From: Vespula vulgaris
Lineage: Eukaryota > Arthropoda > Insecta > Hymenoptera > Vespidae
DNA length: 64,000 nt
Direction of reading: 5' to 3'
Assembly (NCBI RefSeq): GCF_905475345.1
Contig: NC_066587.1
Span: 248,001 to 312,000, forward strand
The notes under the pieces are model-generated. The model saw only the letters and a program-made list of their open reading frames with translations. It ran no database searches and had not been told where the DNA came from. Positions 24,570 to 37,561 of the stretch are shown piece after piece; position 1 is the first letter of the stretch; each line of letters opens with the position of its first letter. Made by a program: the position numbers and the translations under genes.

Positions 24570-27306
24570 ATGGAGCTCCAAATAATAATGGATGGCGGTA
24601 CGGAAACCCTGAACGAAGCTATGTGGTTCGCGGACACTCCGTCGCCGCCGTACGAACAACTGTCGCCTAATCGTCCGAACAGATGCGACGGAATAGCAGC
24701 GCAGCAAGTAAGTAGAAAGGAGCGCTCGCGGACGCCCGTTCCTCTTACGATAACGCAACTTCGTTTGTTCCCGATCCAGGTAGCCGCCGATTATAACGAT
24801 TCTCGGGATACTTTGTGGCAAGACAAGCAGAACGTGCTGAAAAGCTGTCCGGAAGAGGGTACTGCTCGAATACGTTCGAGCAACGAGTCGCCGTGTCACG
24901 TGTCCTCGTCTCCCGAGCAACAAACGAGCAGTCCATCTCAGCCAAACAATTTGAAACGTCGAAGCGCTGCCGGCGAACCGACGATACAGCCCGTTTCGGA
25001 ACTCGATAGGAAGCACGCTAGAAGAGACGGTCAGTACGCGAGAGAGGGCGTTTTATCTCTTCCATCTAGAATGAAATCACCTGTTGCCTGCTGAATCGTT
25101 CCCGCACGAAAGGCACGACTTCGAAGCGTTTGCCACGCTATCCTCTGCGGGTCAATTATCAATTTACGAGTGACGACCGCGTCTTCGCGTAGTACCGTTC
25201 CGGTTCGCGTTAGACGTCCCTCCTATGCTCCCTCCTACACGTGTACCGACTCCGTCTTCTCGCGTCCGCTGCGTCTATACGTACTCGCGTGCACGAGTAC
25301 GCGATAAATCTCGTTTCGCATAATGGAAATTGACATCTTCCTCTTCTACGCGACTTAACTCGGACGCGACGGGGAGCGGGCCACGTACCCGAATCTCGCG
25401 ACGGTCGATTTTACGCCGAAATCTCGAGAGGGAAAAATGATTATTACGTTATTGATTCCTCCCGACTAATGCTCCTACAATAGCTCCGAGTCGCTCCTCA
25501 TTATCTTGAAGTCGTTGCCATAGATAAATCATCTTAAAGGTCGTGGCCAAACGACCCCGATCGCAATGTCGTAGCCACAGCTACTACGTTTTACGTCTTC
25601 TTCGGAAATCGAATTCGTTTCTGCGATTGGACGGATCTTTAACTTGGACGTGTCTCCTTGATCCTCCGTACGAATTGTAAATTTCTCGCGCAAAGTTAAT
25701 GGACGTGGCGAGCGAGAGTCACGGCTCGTGCCAGTTCGCTTTTGCATCGTTGGAAAAGCAACGCGCCGCTTTTTGGTACAAATCCGACGCCTTGTTCGCC
25801 CACGTGGTCAATCGTACTGATAACTCTTGCTTCGAGTACATAGTGTATCGAGCAGATTAGTTCACTGTTGAAACGAGAAAGAGAGAATCCGTCGGCAGTA
25901 TTCTCCAGCGCGATTAAATTCCCTAAGGGTCCGACGATAAGAAGAAAAGAGTACTTTCTTTTCGCGTGGTGACTTTTATTTTCTCAACGGTGCCAAGTAG
26001 AATGAAGTGGAGTGAAGTCGAAAGATCAAGGGTGTCGTATTTCGAAAGTCGACGTTATTCGCCGATAACGTTAAAACATCGACGACGTTACCCGTCCTCT
26101 CAGGATACGAAAGAGAGAGTCGGTCCGATGCATCATCAGTATCATGCCAATTGCGGGAACTTTCAAGGCGGTACGAATCGATCCATTGTATTCGGACGAA
26201 CGCGTTCCCCCTTCGATTTGCACGATTGCTTTGTCCTCTTCTCTCGAAGATGAATGTCCGAATGGAATTGAGAGAAAGAAGAGGAACGGAGGAGATTCAA
26301 GCTAATCTTTTGCTCGTAGGATCCATCGGAAGCAATGGTTCCGGTCAAGGTTGGTCCACACAGGTGGAAGAACTCGCGGAACATCTGGCCGACTTTGACG
26401 GATCTTTGTCCGCGCTGGCGGCTTCCGATCTTGCCACGGCCGTCGCCTCCTACAATATGAGGTAAGACGGAAAAGTTCTTTTCCGAGGCGCTCCGAATTT
26501 CGATCGAACGACGAGATTCAAAAGTTCGCGCGCTCGTTTCCCTCTCGGTCGGTAGAACGTTATCGGCGGACGTTAGTACCGTCGGTCGATAACGTAGGTC
26601 TCCAACGTTGAACCGAGCTTGCATCGAATCTCGATCGAACCGTGTGCAGAAGTCGGAACTAGAGTCGAGACAGAAATCCGGTTCTAACCGGACGCAGTAG
26701 TTGGCATTACGTCGTACCAGCGACACGGCCACAAAATTCTAATCGGCCTCGGTTACTCTCGACGCGAGTGTAGCGTCTATGAAAAATCGTGCGTACGTTA
26801 GGAGATAACGAATTTTTTCTTTAGACAAAGGAATGAGACGACCTTACGGAAAGAGGATATACTACGTCGTAGACGTGTGGAAAATATTTTTCCGTTCGAA
26901 ACGTAAACGTTTGTACGCGCGCGGGTACGACACTATGTAAATAGTAAGGGCTTCGTTCGAAACGCGTCGATAATGTAGTAATTTTTCAAGTTCGCGGAGG
27001 CACATCGATATTTGACGATATAGGTTTATGCGCGCGTACGCGCGCGTTCATTCAAAGAGAGAAAGAGAAAAAAAATAACTCGAACGCAATCTCTGCCGCA
27101 TTTATACACATATGTACGCATTTATCGGTATCGATCCGAAACAGTGCGACGATCATTGGTACGTTCGCAAAGATCGTTCGATAAAGTTTGTTGTTACTTC
27201 GAGATATATACGTGTAAGTATGTAGGAAAAAATACAACTCGAAGGAAAATCCTCGTCGCGTTTCGCATGCGTTCTTATTTAATAAATCACTAGTCGCGAG
27301 AGAGAT

Positions 27307-27371
<65 letters not shown>

Positions 27372-28352
27372 GAGAGTGTAAGGCTGAAAGTGTGCGGTGG
27401 AACCGTCAGTGATCAGCTGACGCGATATAGAGTGCACGTGGAGAATATTTCCAAACGTCGAATCTTTTCGATAATACGATCGGTTTATTATTAGCTTAGT
27501 CGGATTTCGAGTGGTGCAAATCTTGTACGTATCTATAAACATCCTAGAATTACCGCGAGTGTGCTTCTGTTTACAAAATAGTCATCGAAAGAGGCTGCTA
27601 GAAGTGCGAATCGAAAGTAAGGCCTTTCGAAATTGCGATCCACGAGTATTTTTAATAAATACGAAAATAACAAGTCGAGAGATACGATAACGCGATTTCG
27701 TAACGATTGATGGGAAAAAATGCATCAGTATATAAAAAATGGGTAAGTCGAGAAACAATTTTTTTTTTTTTTTACCCCGTTGAGTTTTTGCAACAAAGTT
27801 ACGCTCGGCGAACGCGCCAGCTCGAACTTGAGATCTCCATTGGAATCTCGCGCAAAAAAGTTTTCCGCTATTCGATCGGTTTATTCATTTGTACTAAAAA
27901 AAAAAAAAACTTTTACAGGACTGATATCAAAGTCGGTGCACCGGTCGGAGAACCGGTGCGTTCTAGTTTCGGCTGACCTTAGTCACTCAGTTTTTATCAT
28001 ATCGGTTCCTTTCTCTGTATCTCTCTTTCCATCATCCAAAATGCTTTTTATCTTTTCTGCCGAGCACGAAACCAAAAAAAAAACGGATGAATCGTGACAC
28101 GAAATTGTCTAAGATAACGCGTCGAATTTATTTAAATTTTCGAGAGATCACGGAAAAGACACGAATAGAGAAAGCGAGAGAGAGAGAGAGAGAGAGAGGA
28201 AACCGCGATTACGCGTCAACTATCCGATAATTTAAAAAATACGTTAATCGCTAATATTTCTGCAAGACCATCCGCGATATCGACGTTCGACTTCGCACCT
28301 CGTTCATCACGTGACTCTAGAAACATGCGCTCGTTGTTTTTATTACTATTGA

Positions 28353-28391
<39 letters not shown>

Positions 28392-31300
28392 TTCTGCTTC
28401 GGCTCCTTGCTAAAAAGAAATACGTTTGGTGACATTTTCAGCGAAGCTTTACTCGCCTTTCCATCGGTCTTCAAGCAGGAAGCACCGTCACCGGAAAATC
28501 AACACAACAATTCGAAGTAAGTAACGCGTCTAATAAAACGCGCTAACTCGTCGATATCGAGGTAATAAAAGGAACGTCGATCGAGAAAGAAAACAGACGG
28601 AGAAGATCGAACGGAATTTACCAGGACGCTCCCCTGCAAAGAGACGAACCGATAAACGTTCGATAAATGCTTCACGTTCGTCTTTATCGTCGTGCTTCTG
28701 ACTCCTTCGGGTCAGAATCTTTAGTCCCACGCCTCGTAGAGACTTATCTGCGTCGAGAGAGAATGAGTTAACTGGCAGTGTTGAGTACTAGTCGAGCTGG
28801 TCGCCTCGTTAAAGACGATTTATCCCAAATCTTTGAGATCGAAGTCGATGAATCTCCGGATAAACGCAACTCCTTGCAATATCGCATTGAGAGAGATCTC
28901 GCGCGATTTATCTCTTTCTTATGACGATTTTAATCGCGAGGACTCTTTATCGTGCGGTTTGAAAGGAGATATCGAGTCTCGTTCGATGCCTGATCGCAAG
29001 GGGTTAACGGATAGGTCATGTAAACCGTCGGAACGAGAGAGGGAGAGAGGGGGTGGGGAAACAATGAAAAGTTCCAAATTAAAAGTCGCTTCTTCCACTC
29101 TTCTAAATTTATAGTGAGTCGATCGAGGCAACTGTTGCATTCGACGAGTATTGTAGCGATGCGTGTTGCAGCTTGAATCACGTGACCCAGAGAGCAATAA
29201 ACGGGCCAGCTCCGAACAATGCGAGCGTCGGTACGATCGAAGCGGATAACAACAACAATGGACAGACCACGGCGGCGAGTCTTCATCAGCTGCTCTACTC
29301 GGGTAACGAGGAATATCCGGCGACGTCGACCTCAGGAAATCACGTTTCTTCCTCCCAACAAGGAAACGAGTTCAACGAGGATTGTCGGTAGGAAATAAAA
29401 TGCCAAGCTAAAGGCAAAAACCAAACGATCGACCGCGTGAAAAAGTTGACGGAGAAAGAAATCTTCCGTTCGTAGGTTCCAGTACGTTCTTGCGGCGGCT
29501 ACCAGCATCGCGACGAAGGTCAACGAGGAAACGCTTACGTACTTGAACCAAGGTCAGTCGTACGAAGTCAAACTGAAGAAACTCGGGGATCTGTCGGCCT
29601 ACCGCGGAAGGATTTTGAAGGTACTTGGTCATGCGCTTTCCTAGCAAAAAGGAGGAACCCTTCAGGAAGACTCTTATGTTTGGGTAGCGGCATCTTAAAA
29701 AACGCTTCGGTGATATGTCACGAGATTATACAAGCGAGCTCATGCTGGTATCACGCCGACCGACCACGCTGCTCGCGGCGACTTCGTAGCTAGCCTCCGT
29801 TTAACGCTCGTTGCTTCAGGGAAGACGATCAAAGTTTCGTCGTTCCTCGCGGCGTGAGCTCACGACGTGTCCTCGACGTTCGCAAGATGCGAGTCGCCCA
29901 AACGGTGCTACAACGCCTCTGAAGGGACATACGACGTTTCTGTTTCAGTCGACGATTCGTATCTGTTTTCACGAGAGGCGCCTCCAATACACCGAGCGAG
30001 AACAAATGCTCGCCTGGCAACGCGCTAGACCCGGCGAGAGACTGCTCGAAGTGGACGTGCCCCTTAGTTACGGCATGGTGGACGTTTGTCAGCCTTCTCC
30101 GTCCAGCAACAGCGTAGAATTCATGTGGGATCCCACCAAGGAGGTTGGCGTTTACATAAAGGTAAAGAATAGAGGGCGTGCCCGGGGGGAGAGGGGCGTA
30201 AAAAAAGAAGCTATCGATTCACATACTCGTCTGGCAGATTCGTTCTTTCTCTCTCGTCAGGTTAATTGTATCAGCACGGAGTTTACACCAAAGAAACACG
30301 GTGGCGAGAAAGGTGTACCTTTTCGAATTCAAGTCGAAACCCGGTTACCCGGCGGACCCCGGCTGCACGCCGCTTCTTGTCAGGTCAAAGTGTTCAAATT
30401 GAAAGGGGCCGATCGCAAGCACAAGCAAGACCGGGATAAGATTCAACGGCGACCGCCGCACGAACAGGACAAGTATCAACCCGGTTACGATTGCACTATT
30501 TTATCCGACGTAAGTCCATCCAGCCTTCTTTCCCCTAAACCCGAATCGACCTACGCCGGACGCTTGTCGCATGCAAATGTCTCTCGTATTTACAGATTCC
30601 ATTAGAAGCACTGTCGTCGTCGTCGAATTTGATAGCGCAAAACGGAGCGAGTCCTTACGCGTCGACCGAGGCAATGTAAGTACTCGTTGGCTCGTATCTC
30701 TGATAATCGAAACCGAATATGAAAATATCACGTTCGTCATCGTTGATCGTGACATCGTGGAAACGCGAGGCGCGTACTTGCGTTTGAAAAATGAGGCCGC
30801 CGAGGAGGCCGGTCGAATCGATTACGAAACGAGAGTCACAGGCGCGTCATTGGCCGCGATCGAAGTTTCCGTAATCTTGCGTTGGCGAAACAAACGTTAC
30901 GCCCTTTTGCTGCATTAGATTGCGAAACGACGAGACGATTCCAAATTCTCTCGCGCGAGAGAATCGTTCGTCGTTCGTCGTTTCGAGGTCCGGCGCGCTA
31001 GTCGACTGATATTCCGATGAAAATAACTTGAAATTTTATAGCGTACCGACAAGACCGATGGACCGCTACCGAAACGCCTAACTCGTCCCTTACGTAACTC
31101 CTCCAAACGTAAATATCCGAGCAAATCGAATTTTCCCGCATAACTCGCGGTCTTGCAACTTTGATCCGCTATGGTCCGATCGATCTTTATCGAGAGTACG
31201 ATTAAAAATAGGATACGACGCGAACGTTTTACCTTTCGCGCGCGCGAGAGAGAGAGAACCGTTCGTCTCTCTCTATCTCTCTTCGAATCGTCGCGGTTTC

Positions 31301-33437
31301 AAGTAAACAGTTACGTACAACGATTGGCTCGTTCGGCCGCCAAACGAAATGAGAAAGGTTCGAACGACGTCGTGTACGGTTTCTACACGTTCCGTTCAGT
31401 ACGCAGGATCCATAGCGATCTTTGAAAAATGTTTAAGAGCGAGCAGCTAATAAACGTCGGGCAGAAAAATACCGTCGCGGTACGGCAGATATAAAACGAA
31501 ACTTGGCGTGGTACGGTGTGGCGCATTAGAGCGTGCGCGCGCGCCCCAGAGAGAGCGAGAGAGAGCGCGAGCATGCAGCCGCCCCACCGCCGGCACTCGA
31601 GCACGATGAAATACGGCGAATGCGCACGGCGTTGCCGGATCGTCGAGAGCCGTCGAAGGCGGTTGGAGCAGAGCAGGGGCCGAGGAGTAAAACGGAAGGA
31701 AGGTGGAGGTTACCGACGGACCAAGAAGCAACGTTCGTAACGTTGCTAATAAACTGGCTCGAACTGGCGCGAGCCGGCATCTGGTGGAGCCGGCAGCGAC
31801 GCATCGTCGCTACATAGAAAGGAGGGATGTGGAGAAAGAGACAGAGATAGAGCGAGAGAGAGAGAGATCGCACCGACGACAAATAAATTCAGAACGTCGT
31901 ACGATCCACGCGTAGCGTCGGTCCGCTCTGCTTGGGGGTTTTTCATTTTTTTAGCTTGTAACTTTGCGAGCACGTTAGTCGTCTCCTTTTTCGCGAATCC
32001 TTTGTCGCGAAGTCGAGTCTCTCGAACGGCGGTGAGAGAGACGTTTCTCGCTGTTCGACGTTGGGCGATCTGGATCAACGTCGAGAACGATCCGTCGCGT
32101 AAAGGAAAGATCAAAGAGGAATAGCCAAATCGCAAACATGATCTATCGTTGAGAGATCTTCGAAGGGAATCAATGTACCATCGGTATCCGTGCGTACGGA
32201 CCGGAAGTGCTCGACGAAGTTTAACGGTGTGTTACCGCTGTCATCGACCTTGAAGCGAACCCATCGACGGATTTTTCTCGTCCGTCGTCGGGAGTTTCCT
32301 CGAGGTTTTTCTCAAACGTTCGCAAGTTCCTTTCGAGTTCACTCGAGGGACCGAGTAATCCCGTTGTCTTCTTGGAAGAGTGCGTGCCGGTAGTCGCGTA
32401 ACGAAGAGAGTCGAGGAGTAGAAGGATTCTCAAGAGCGATCGTTGTGCGCGCGTGTAAGGTCTCTCTTACGTAAGCGAACGAAACGGTACGGAGATCCGG
32501 AAAAAAACGTCTCGTGCGGGCGTGTACGTCGTGCGTGCGTGCGTGCACGCGTGCGTGCGTGCGTGCGTGCGTGCGGGCGTGCGTGTGGGCGGCGGCGACG
32601 GCGGCGCGTAGTGCGTGTCTCGTTTCCTCTTGTACGTCCGTCGAAGGTGACGCCAACTTGTAATCATTTTGTTTTTGTCGAGCTCGAGCTCTTTCGCGTG
32701 GCTCTCTCGAAAACAAAACGAAACAAAACGAAGGAAAATAGAGAGAGCTTTCGTTGGAAGGAAAGACGTTCGATAGAGCGACTCGCGAATCGGCGATCGT
32801 CGTCCTGAGAAAAAGAAGAAACGTTCAGGCCGTTGGAATGCTCCCGTTCGTCTGTTCGGCGGCTCGATCACCGCTATCGTCCATAGGATCGATCGACTTT
32901 ACTTTCGTTCCACGGGTCAACGTCGATCTCTCTCCCACTCTCGCTATCGTAGATCGAAAAATTCTCTTCCTCTCGCGGGAAATCGTGATCATCGGTAACG
33001 AGCGATCGTTGCCGTCGCGACATGATCGTCGTTTGAGATGACGAGCGGCCTGACCGCCGCAAAGCCGAAGCCAGGGCGGTTAAAAACGCTCCTCATTCGA
33101 TACATCGACGGACCTCCTCTCGTATGGCGGAATTAATTGGAATCAAACGGAACGCGAGCAACGTGGAGAGGATCGTTCGGAGAATGGACGATCGATAAAG
33201 AAAATACCACCGAGAGAGCGAGAGAGAGAGAGAGAGAGAGAGAGACGAGTAGCGAAACCGCAAAGAAAATCTTATCCGAAGATACGGAGAAATTCCTTTC
33301 TGGAATTTCGATAAAGAGGAGGAGGAGGGAGGAGAGGTGGAGGGGGAGGAGACGAGGAGCAACGAGAGCGATATTTTGACAAATAGGAACGACGACGACT
33401 ACTGCTACTGCCACACTGCACTACGCTACTACGCTAC

Positions 33438-33478
<41 letters not shown>

Positions 33479-35464
33479 AAAGGCCAACGAAAAAGATCGC
33501 GCCGGTAAAGACGAGACCGGTGATATCCGGTTTGGGGCAAGTATGCGTCAATCTAAGAGCGATCATCCGACTCGAACCGATCGGGACAACTGCCACGAAA
33601 GCTAACACGTTTTTACTTCCTTTCGAAGGCACCGCCCCTTCCATTTTTTTCTCCAAATGGACAAACGTCCGAGAAATTGCGAGAGATCGAACTAAACGTT
33701 CGATACGTCGTCGTCTTCGCTCGATAAAGAAGATTTTCGAGCGAACGAGAGATCGTAGAATTTCCTCGAATTCGATCGTTTGGAAATAGTAGTCGAGATA
33801 TCGCGAAATGTCCAAGAGCTTCTCGAATTGGGACTTGAAGAGTTGCTGGACCGTTCGATCGTCGCGCAATCCTCGAGAAGAATCCTCTTCGACGGCGTTG
33901 ATTTTCGAACACGAGGTTACCGTCAAAGGCGGTCCGTTAGGGATAGAAATAGTAGCCAAATTCATACACGCTCTTATTGACGGTCGAGCTAGAAGGAATC
34001 ATCTTTTTCGAGGAGGATTGACGAGTCTTACTTTGAAAAGATGTCGGAACGACTCCAAGAGGATCGCTGCGAGCAAGGCGTCCAAGTTGATCTTTCGCCT
34101 GAAAACGCCTACCGTGTAAGACCAGAGAATAATATACGTAGGGATTTCGTTTCAACTATTTCTGATCGTAAGCTCTCTCTTTCTCCCCTCCCCCCATCTT
34201 TCCACGATTTCTCTCCCCGTCCTTCTCCCCTCGCCTTCTTTTCCACGTCCCTACGTGGGCGTACGAAACGCGTTATGCTCGTTTGAATTCTCGGTAATGC
34301 GCTTCGCTTTAATTGTTCCTAATAAAGTTAATTTGCGTGAAACGTGAGATTACAAATCTATCTGTCTCTCTTTCTCACGCGCTCGTTCGTTCCACCGCGT
34401 TTATCGTTCCAATTGTGATCGTATAAATGGAAGTAGAGAAGGCGCGTTCCAGTCGCGAGAGACCATATAATCGTGTACTTTCGCATCTTTTTCTAGATCA
34501 CCGCAAACCCGAGCGAGCGTGGGTGGCAACGCTTCGCCCATCAGAGCACCCTCGGCCCTATCGGTCTCCGCAACCGGAGTCGTACCCTTGGTATCGGCGC
34601 CGGATGCTGCCAAAGAAAACGTAGGAACGGCACCGGCACTTCCATCGCCCGCCGCCATCTTGCCGGATCAATCTTGCATCGTTGAAACCGACAACGTTGG
34701 CTTCTCTAGGAAAAACGCTAATTCCCCGAAGCAATTGGAATCTATGAAAATAGTAATCGCGTTTTACTCGCATGCGTCAAGAGAGATTTTCCGATATCCT
34801 CTTCGCGCGTATTTATCGATTTCCTTTTTCCTGTCTCACAGGGGACGCCTTACTTCACCGAATTGGCACCCGACGCTAACACGGCGCAAACGAGCGCGTG
34901 GCTTCGAGCGGCCCGATTCAACGCTTTCGAGTCGACCTTCGCAAGTTTCTCAGCTTCCGATATTTTACGGCTCTCCAGAGACGATCTGATACAGATCTGC
35001 GGTCTTGCCGATGGAATACGACTGTTCAATGCTCTGCACTCGAAGGCACCGATGCCGAAACTCACGCTCTACTTCTCCTTGGAGAGCAACGGCTCGCTTT
35101 GGAGAGTCGCTTATCTCGATAATTTGACGAGCAACGCGCTAACGAAAAAGTTAACGAGTGCCTTGAGCCTGTCTCAGGATCGCTTGCACTCCGTGCTTTT
35201 CCTCGGTCCTCAAGGGATTCACGTTTTGGTTACCGACGAATTGGTTGCCAATATGAAGGACGAAAGCATGTACTTTGTGGAAACTATCAAAGGTAAGCAT
35301 CGATCTACCTACGAACTTTATTCCTTAGAGATTCTTTAAATTTCTTTTCTTCTTTTTTCTGTTCTTTTTCTTTTTTTTCTTCTTATTTTCTATCTCTTTC
35401 CTTTCTCTTCGCAGATGCGTCCAGCGAACGGTACAAGTTACTCTTGAAATCATCGTCACGCTGA
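24570..35464 (+). CDS. gem: CP2-family transcription factor (gemini/TFCP2-like)
   Basis: Twelve exons give 754 residues with all phases closing: 24570-24707, 24780-25029, 26320-26461, 28442-28516, 29172-29387, 29476-29620, 29949-30161, 30261-30509, 30596-30675, 34497-34752, 34842-35292, 35415-35464. Exons 3-4 encode the N-terminal motif of TFCP2/LBP-1 proteins (DFDGSLSAL, then FKQEAPSPEN). The CP2 DNA-binding domain covers roughly residues 275-500 (TLTYLNQGQSYE, RRLQYTE, EFMWDPTK, CISTEFTPKKHGGEKGVPFR, KVFKLKGADRK). A SAM-like oligomerisation region follows at about 600-655 (WLRAARFNAFESTF, QICGLADGIRLFNAL). The protein is expected to be a nuclear, oligomeric DNA-binding factor. Intron 1 (72 bases) has no in-frame stop, so a retained form is possible. 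AATAAA lies at 36221-36226. Confidence 0.92.
25030..26319 (+). other. intron 2 of the CP2 factor
   Basis: Bounded by a GT at 25030 (phase 1) and AG at 26318-26319. No additional exon is supported inside it. Confidence 0.75.
27300..27368. repeat. (GA)n microsatellite, longest in the window
   Basis: About 69 bases of GA units with a few GATA-type interruptions at the left end, in an intron of the CP2 factor. Confidence 0.97.
28352..28391. repeat. (ATT)n microsatellite
   Basis: About thirteen ATT units 50 bases upstream of the 28442 exon. Confidence 0.95.
32531..32588. repeat. (GTGC)n microsatellite
   Basis: Tetranucleotide GTGC units with a central CACG interruption, forming a strongly alternating purine-pyrimidine tract. 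Confidence 0.93.
33212..33245. repeat. (GA)n microsatellite
   Basis: About 34 bases of GA units with one GC interruption. Confidence 0.93.
33439..33479. repeat. (GAC)n microsatellite, intronic
   Basis: About thirteen perfect GAC units inside the large intron of the CP2 factor. Confidence 0.95.
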
Positions 35465-36220
35465 ACACCGACGATACTACTCGTTAGTATGGGCATCGAT
35501 TTTGAGAATCTTTATGAGAAGATAATCGAACGGAGAGCACGTTGACGCGCTATGATGCTTCGACACTTTATTCCTCGTGCAACATGATTTATAGATATAT
35601 AAGCGTGTATGTCGTTATGCGAGAAAATGAGGCAACGATTCGAGCAAGTTAATCGATTTACATTCTAACGAAAGATAATGCACGGAAAGGAGTCTTAATG
35701 TCTGTTATCTTAATAATTTATGTAGTGCCAATTTGCTGCATACCTTCGTATTTATGACGTAGACGATATCGATCATCTTCGGAGTACGATAGAAACGAAT
35801 ACGCATCGATTGCTAATATTTCGCGTTAAAATCACTCGGCTTTATATTTTCGACAATAATCGCGACAATACGGGGAAAAATGTTTCGAGCGAATTTGTTT
35901 TTTGCCATATTAATTTATAAATCGATCGAAGTAACGTCGATCTTGAGATATCTATATATACGCGAGTTAAAAAATGGTCTCATAATGGATAGTCTCGTTA
36001 AATTTATCGTTACGTTATTTTATTTCGTCTCTAGAGAAAATCTTACGAGAAAAGCGAAACTTAATATTATTAAAAGTATATTTTTATTGCGTTACGATAT
36101 TAAATGTAACCGTTGTTTCTCTTCTTTTTGTTAATCATCGGTAAGCGATATAGGTGGATAGGTAGATACTGACCTTTTAAAAACATCACATTCTGGATAC
36201 CAAATGAATAACATTTACAT

Positions 36221-36226
36221 AATAAA
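36221..36226 (+). terminator. poly(A) signal, CP2 factor
   Basis: AATAAA about 760 bases after the stop codon, in AT-rich 3' UTR-like sequence. Confidence 0.55.
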
Positions 36227-37482
36227 AAAAGAAAACAATACGTTTCATAGCTATTAACGTTGTCATAGTTATTTTATTATCGTGTTTGTTTGATTAATAT
36301 ACCAGGAAAACGAATAGAGCGAAATTGGAAATTCTTGAATTTCCTTCGCGAACAATGGAAAATATTTATTAAAGCGGCACGATCGAATCGTTAGGTGGAT
36401 AATTTAATGTGCCTTAACGTTCCGCCGAGCATAATTCTAAATGCTTCCAAGGGGTGATATTAAGCGTGTATTAATTTGAAATTTAGGCATTTTACGTATT
36501 ATTCGTATATTCGAATGTAAATCGTACAAATTTTATCGGTCTTAGCTACGCCTGGTTTCACGGAAAAACTTACCAAGTATTATACCTTGCTGTTATTTGT
36601 TATGTCGTAAGAGTTTATAGAAACTGTAATTGTTAATAGGATAAAACGAATTATAAACTTACGAATATGGTGTATATCGTTATATGTTTACAATGAAGCG
36701 TACCTGTGCGTCGAACGGCAGCTATGTTTAATGCCGTATTCGTTCCAATCGTTCGACATGATTATATCTTCAGTAATTTACATCGATACGTACAATTAAA
36801 GATACATAGTAAGAAAACGATAAACGCGTCGAAGGAGCAACGAATATCTATTTGCCTTTACATATATCGCGCGACTATAAATCAGCTATTTTTTCACTAT
36901 TGTATGTTAAGTGCCGCGTATACTATGATCTATCGATAATTTATAAATTACTGATAATATGCATCATATATTCGTCCAACGCAAATTTCCAAAGTCTTCG
37001 CAGAACGAAGTGACAAATCGGCGTCTAAAGATAGCGTAATAACCGTGCCTGTAGAAAAGAAACTTGAATTTTGTAAGATTACTTTCGAATCTGACGAGGA
37101 ACTCTGTGTACGCTCGTAGATCCACGCGCGTCGATATACGAATTACATCGAGTGTTGTGTGTGTGCGCGTGCGTGTGTGCGCTCGGTGCGTGTGTACGTA
37201 GTCTCGCAATTTGCGTACGATCAGTCTGAATAAGCATAATAAATATTTTTCAATGAAATCGTAAGGGATATTTTAGCGTCGTATCATCTTTGGACGACGA
37301 CTCGAAAGTTCTCGGGAAGGATTAGAAAACCGAAATATATATTCATAAATATATTACTTTATTTAACAAAACATAATAATGACAATAAAATCTCAATTGA
37401 CTTGATCATTTGACACGTAAGACCGTAAACGATTGCTTACGTAAAGCAACGTAACAACGCATTTTTCGTATAAATCGTTACT

Positions 37483-37488
37483 TTTATT
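37483..37488 (-). terminator. poly(A) signal, small membrane-protein locus
   Basis: TTTATT on the + strand, which reads AATAAA on the minus strand, 74 bases after the TAG stop. Confidence 0.55.
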
Positions 37489-37561
37489 CGGTAGAAAGCA
37501 GGATTTTTGTACTCTCTCGTTCCAGTCGACTCGTTCCGTCGTAGGACTCGAAAATCCTCGA

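Larger units (their letters stand above)
26462..28441 (+). other. intron 3 of the CP2 factor, microsatellite-rich
   Basis: It contains a 69-base (GA)n tract, a shorter GA tract near 28176-28198 and an (ATT)n tract. No coding segment with splice sites was supported. Confidence 0.75.
30676..34496 (+). other. large intron of the CP2 factor with a CpG-rich segment
   Basis: Donor GTAAGT at 30676 and acceptor TTTTTCTAG ending at 34496. The part from about 31.5 to 32.7 kb is much richer in G+C and CpG than the rest and carries GTGC repeats. Further right are (GA)n and (GAC)n tracts. Several long frames exist on both strands but none fits the phase-2 junction or a recognised protein. Confidence 0.65.
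35465..37561. other. CP2-factor 3' UTR and AT-rich intergenic region
   Basis: The first 760 bases are AT-rich and end in AATAAA at 36221-36226, so they are probably the 3' UTR. The rest is AT-rich with a GT/GC-alternating stretch near 37155-37198. TTTATT at 37483-37488 is a poly(A) signal on the minus strand for the small membrane-protein locus. No coding exon was seen. Confidence 0.55.

Noticed and set aside
30510..30595. Continuation of the CP2 exon past 30509 as coding
   Set aside because: The frame shifts into unrelated sequence, and a GTAAGT donor plus TTTACAG acceptor joins in phase.
33429..33965. Minus-strand frame of 178 residues in the CP2 intron
   Set aside because: It has low-complexity Arg runs from a (GAC)n tract and no recognisable domain or matching splice partner. 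Long frames are common here because of high CpG content.
33808..34145. Plus-strand frames just before the 34497 exon
   Set aside because: They do not fit the phase-2 junction between 30675 and 34497, which closes without them, and they resemble no TFCP2 segment.
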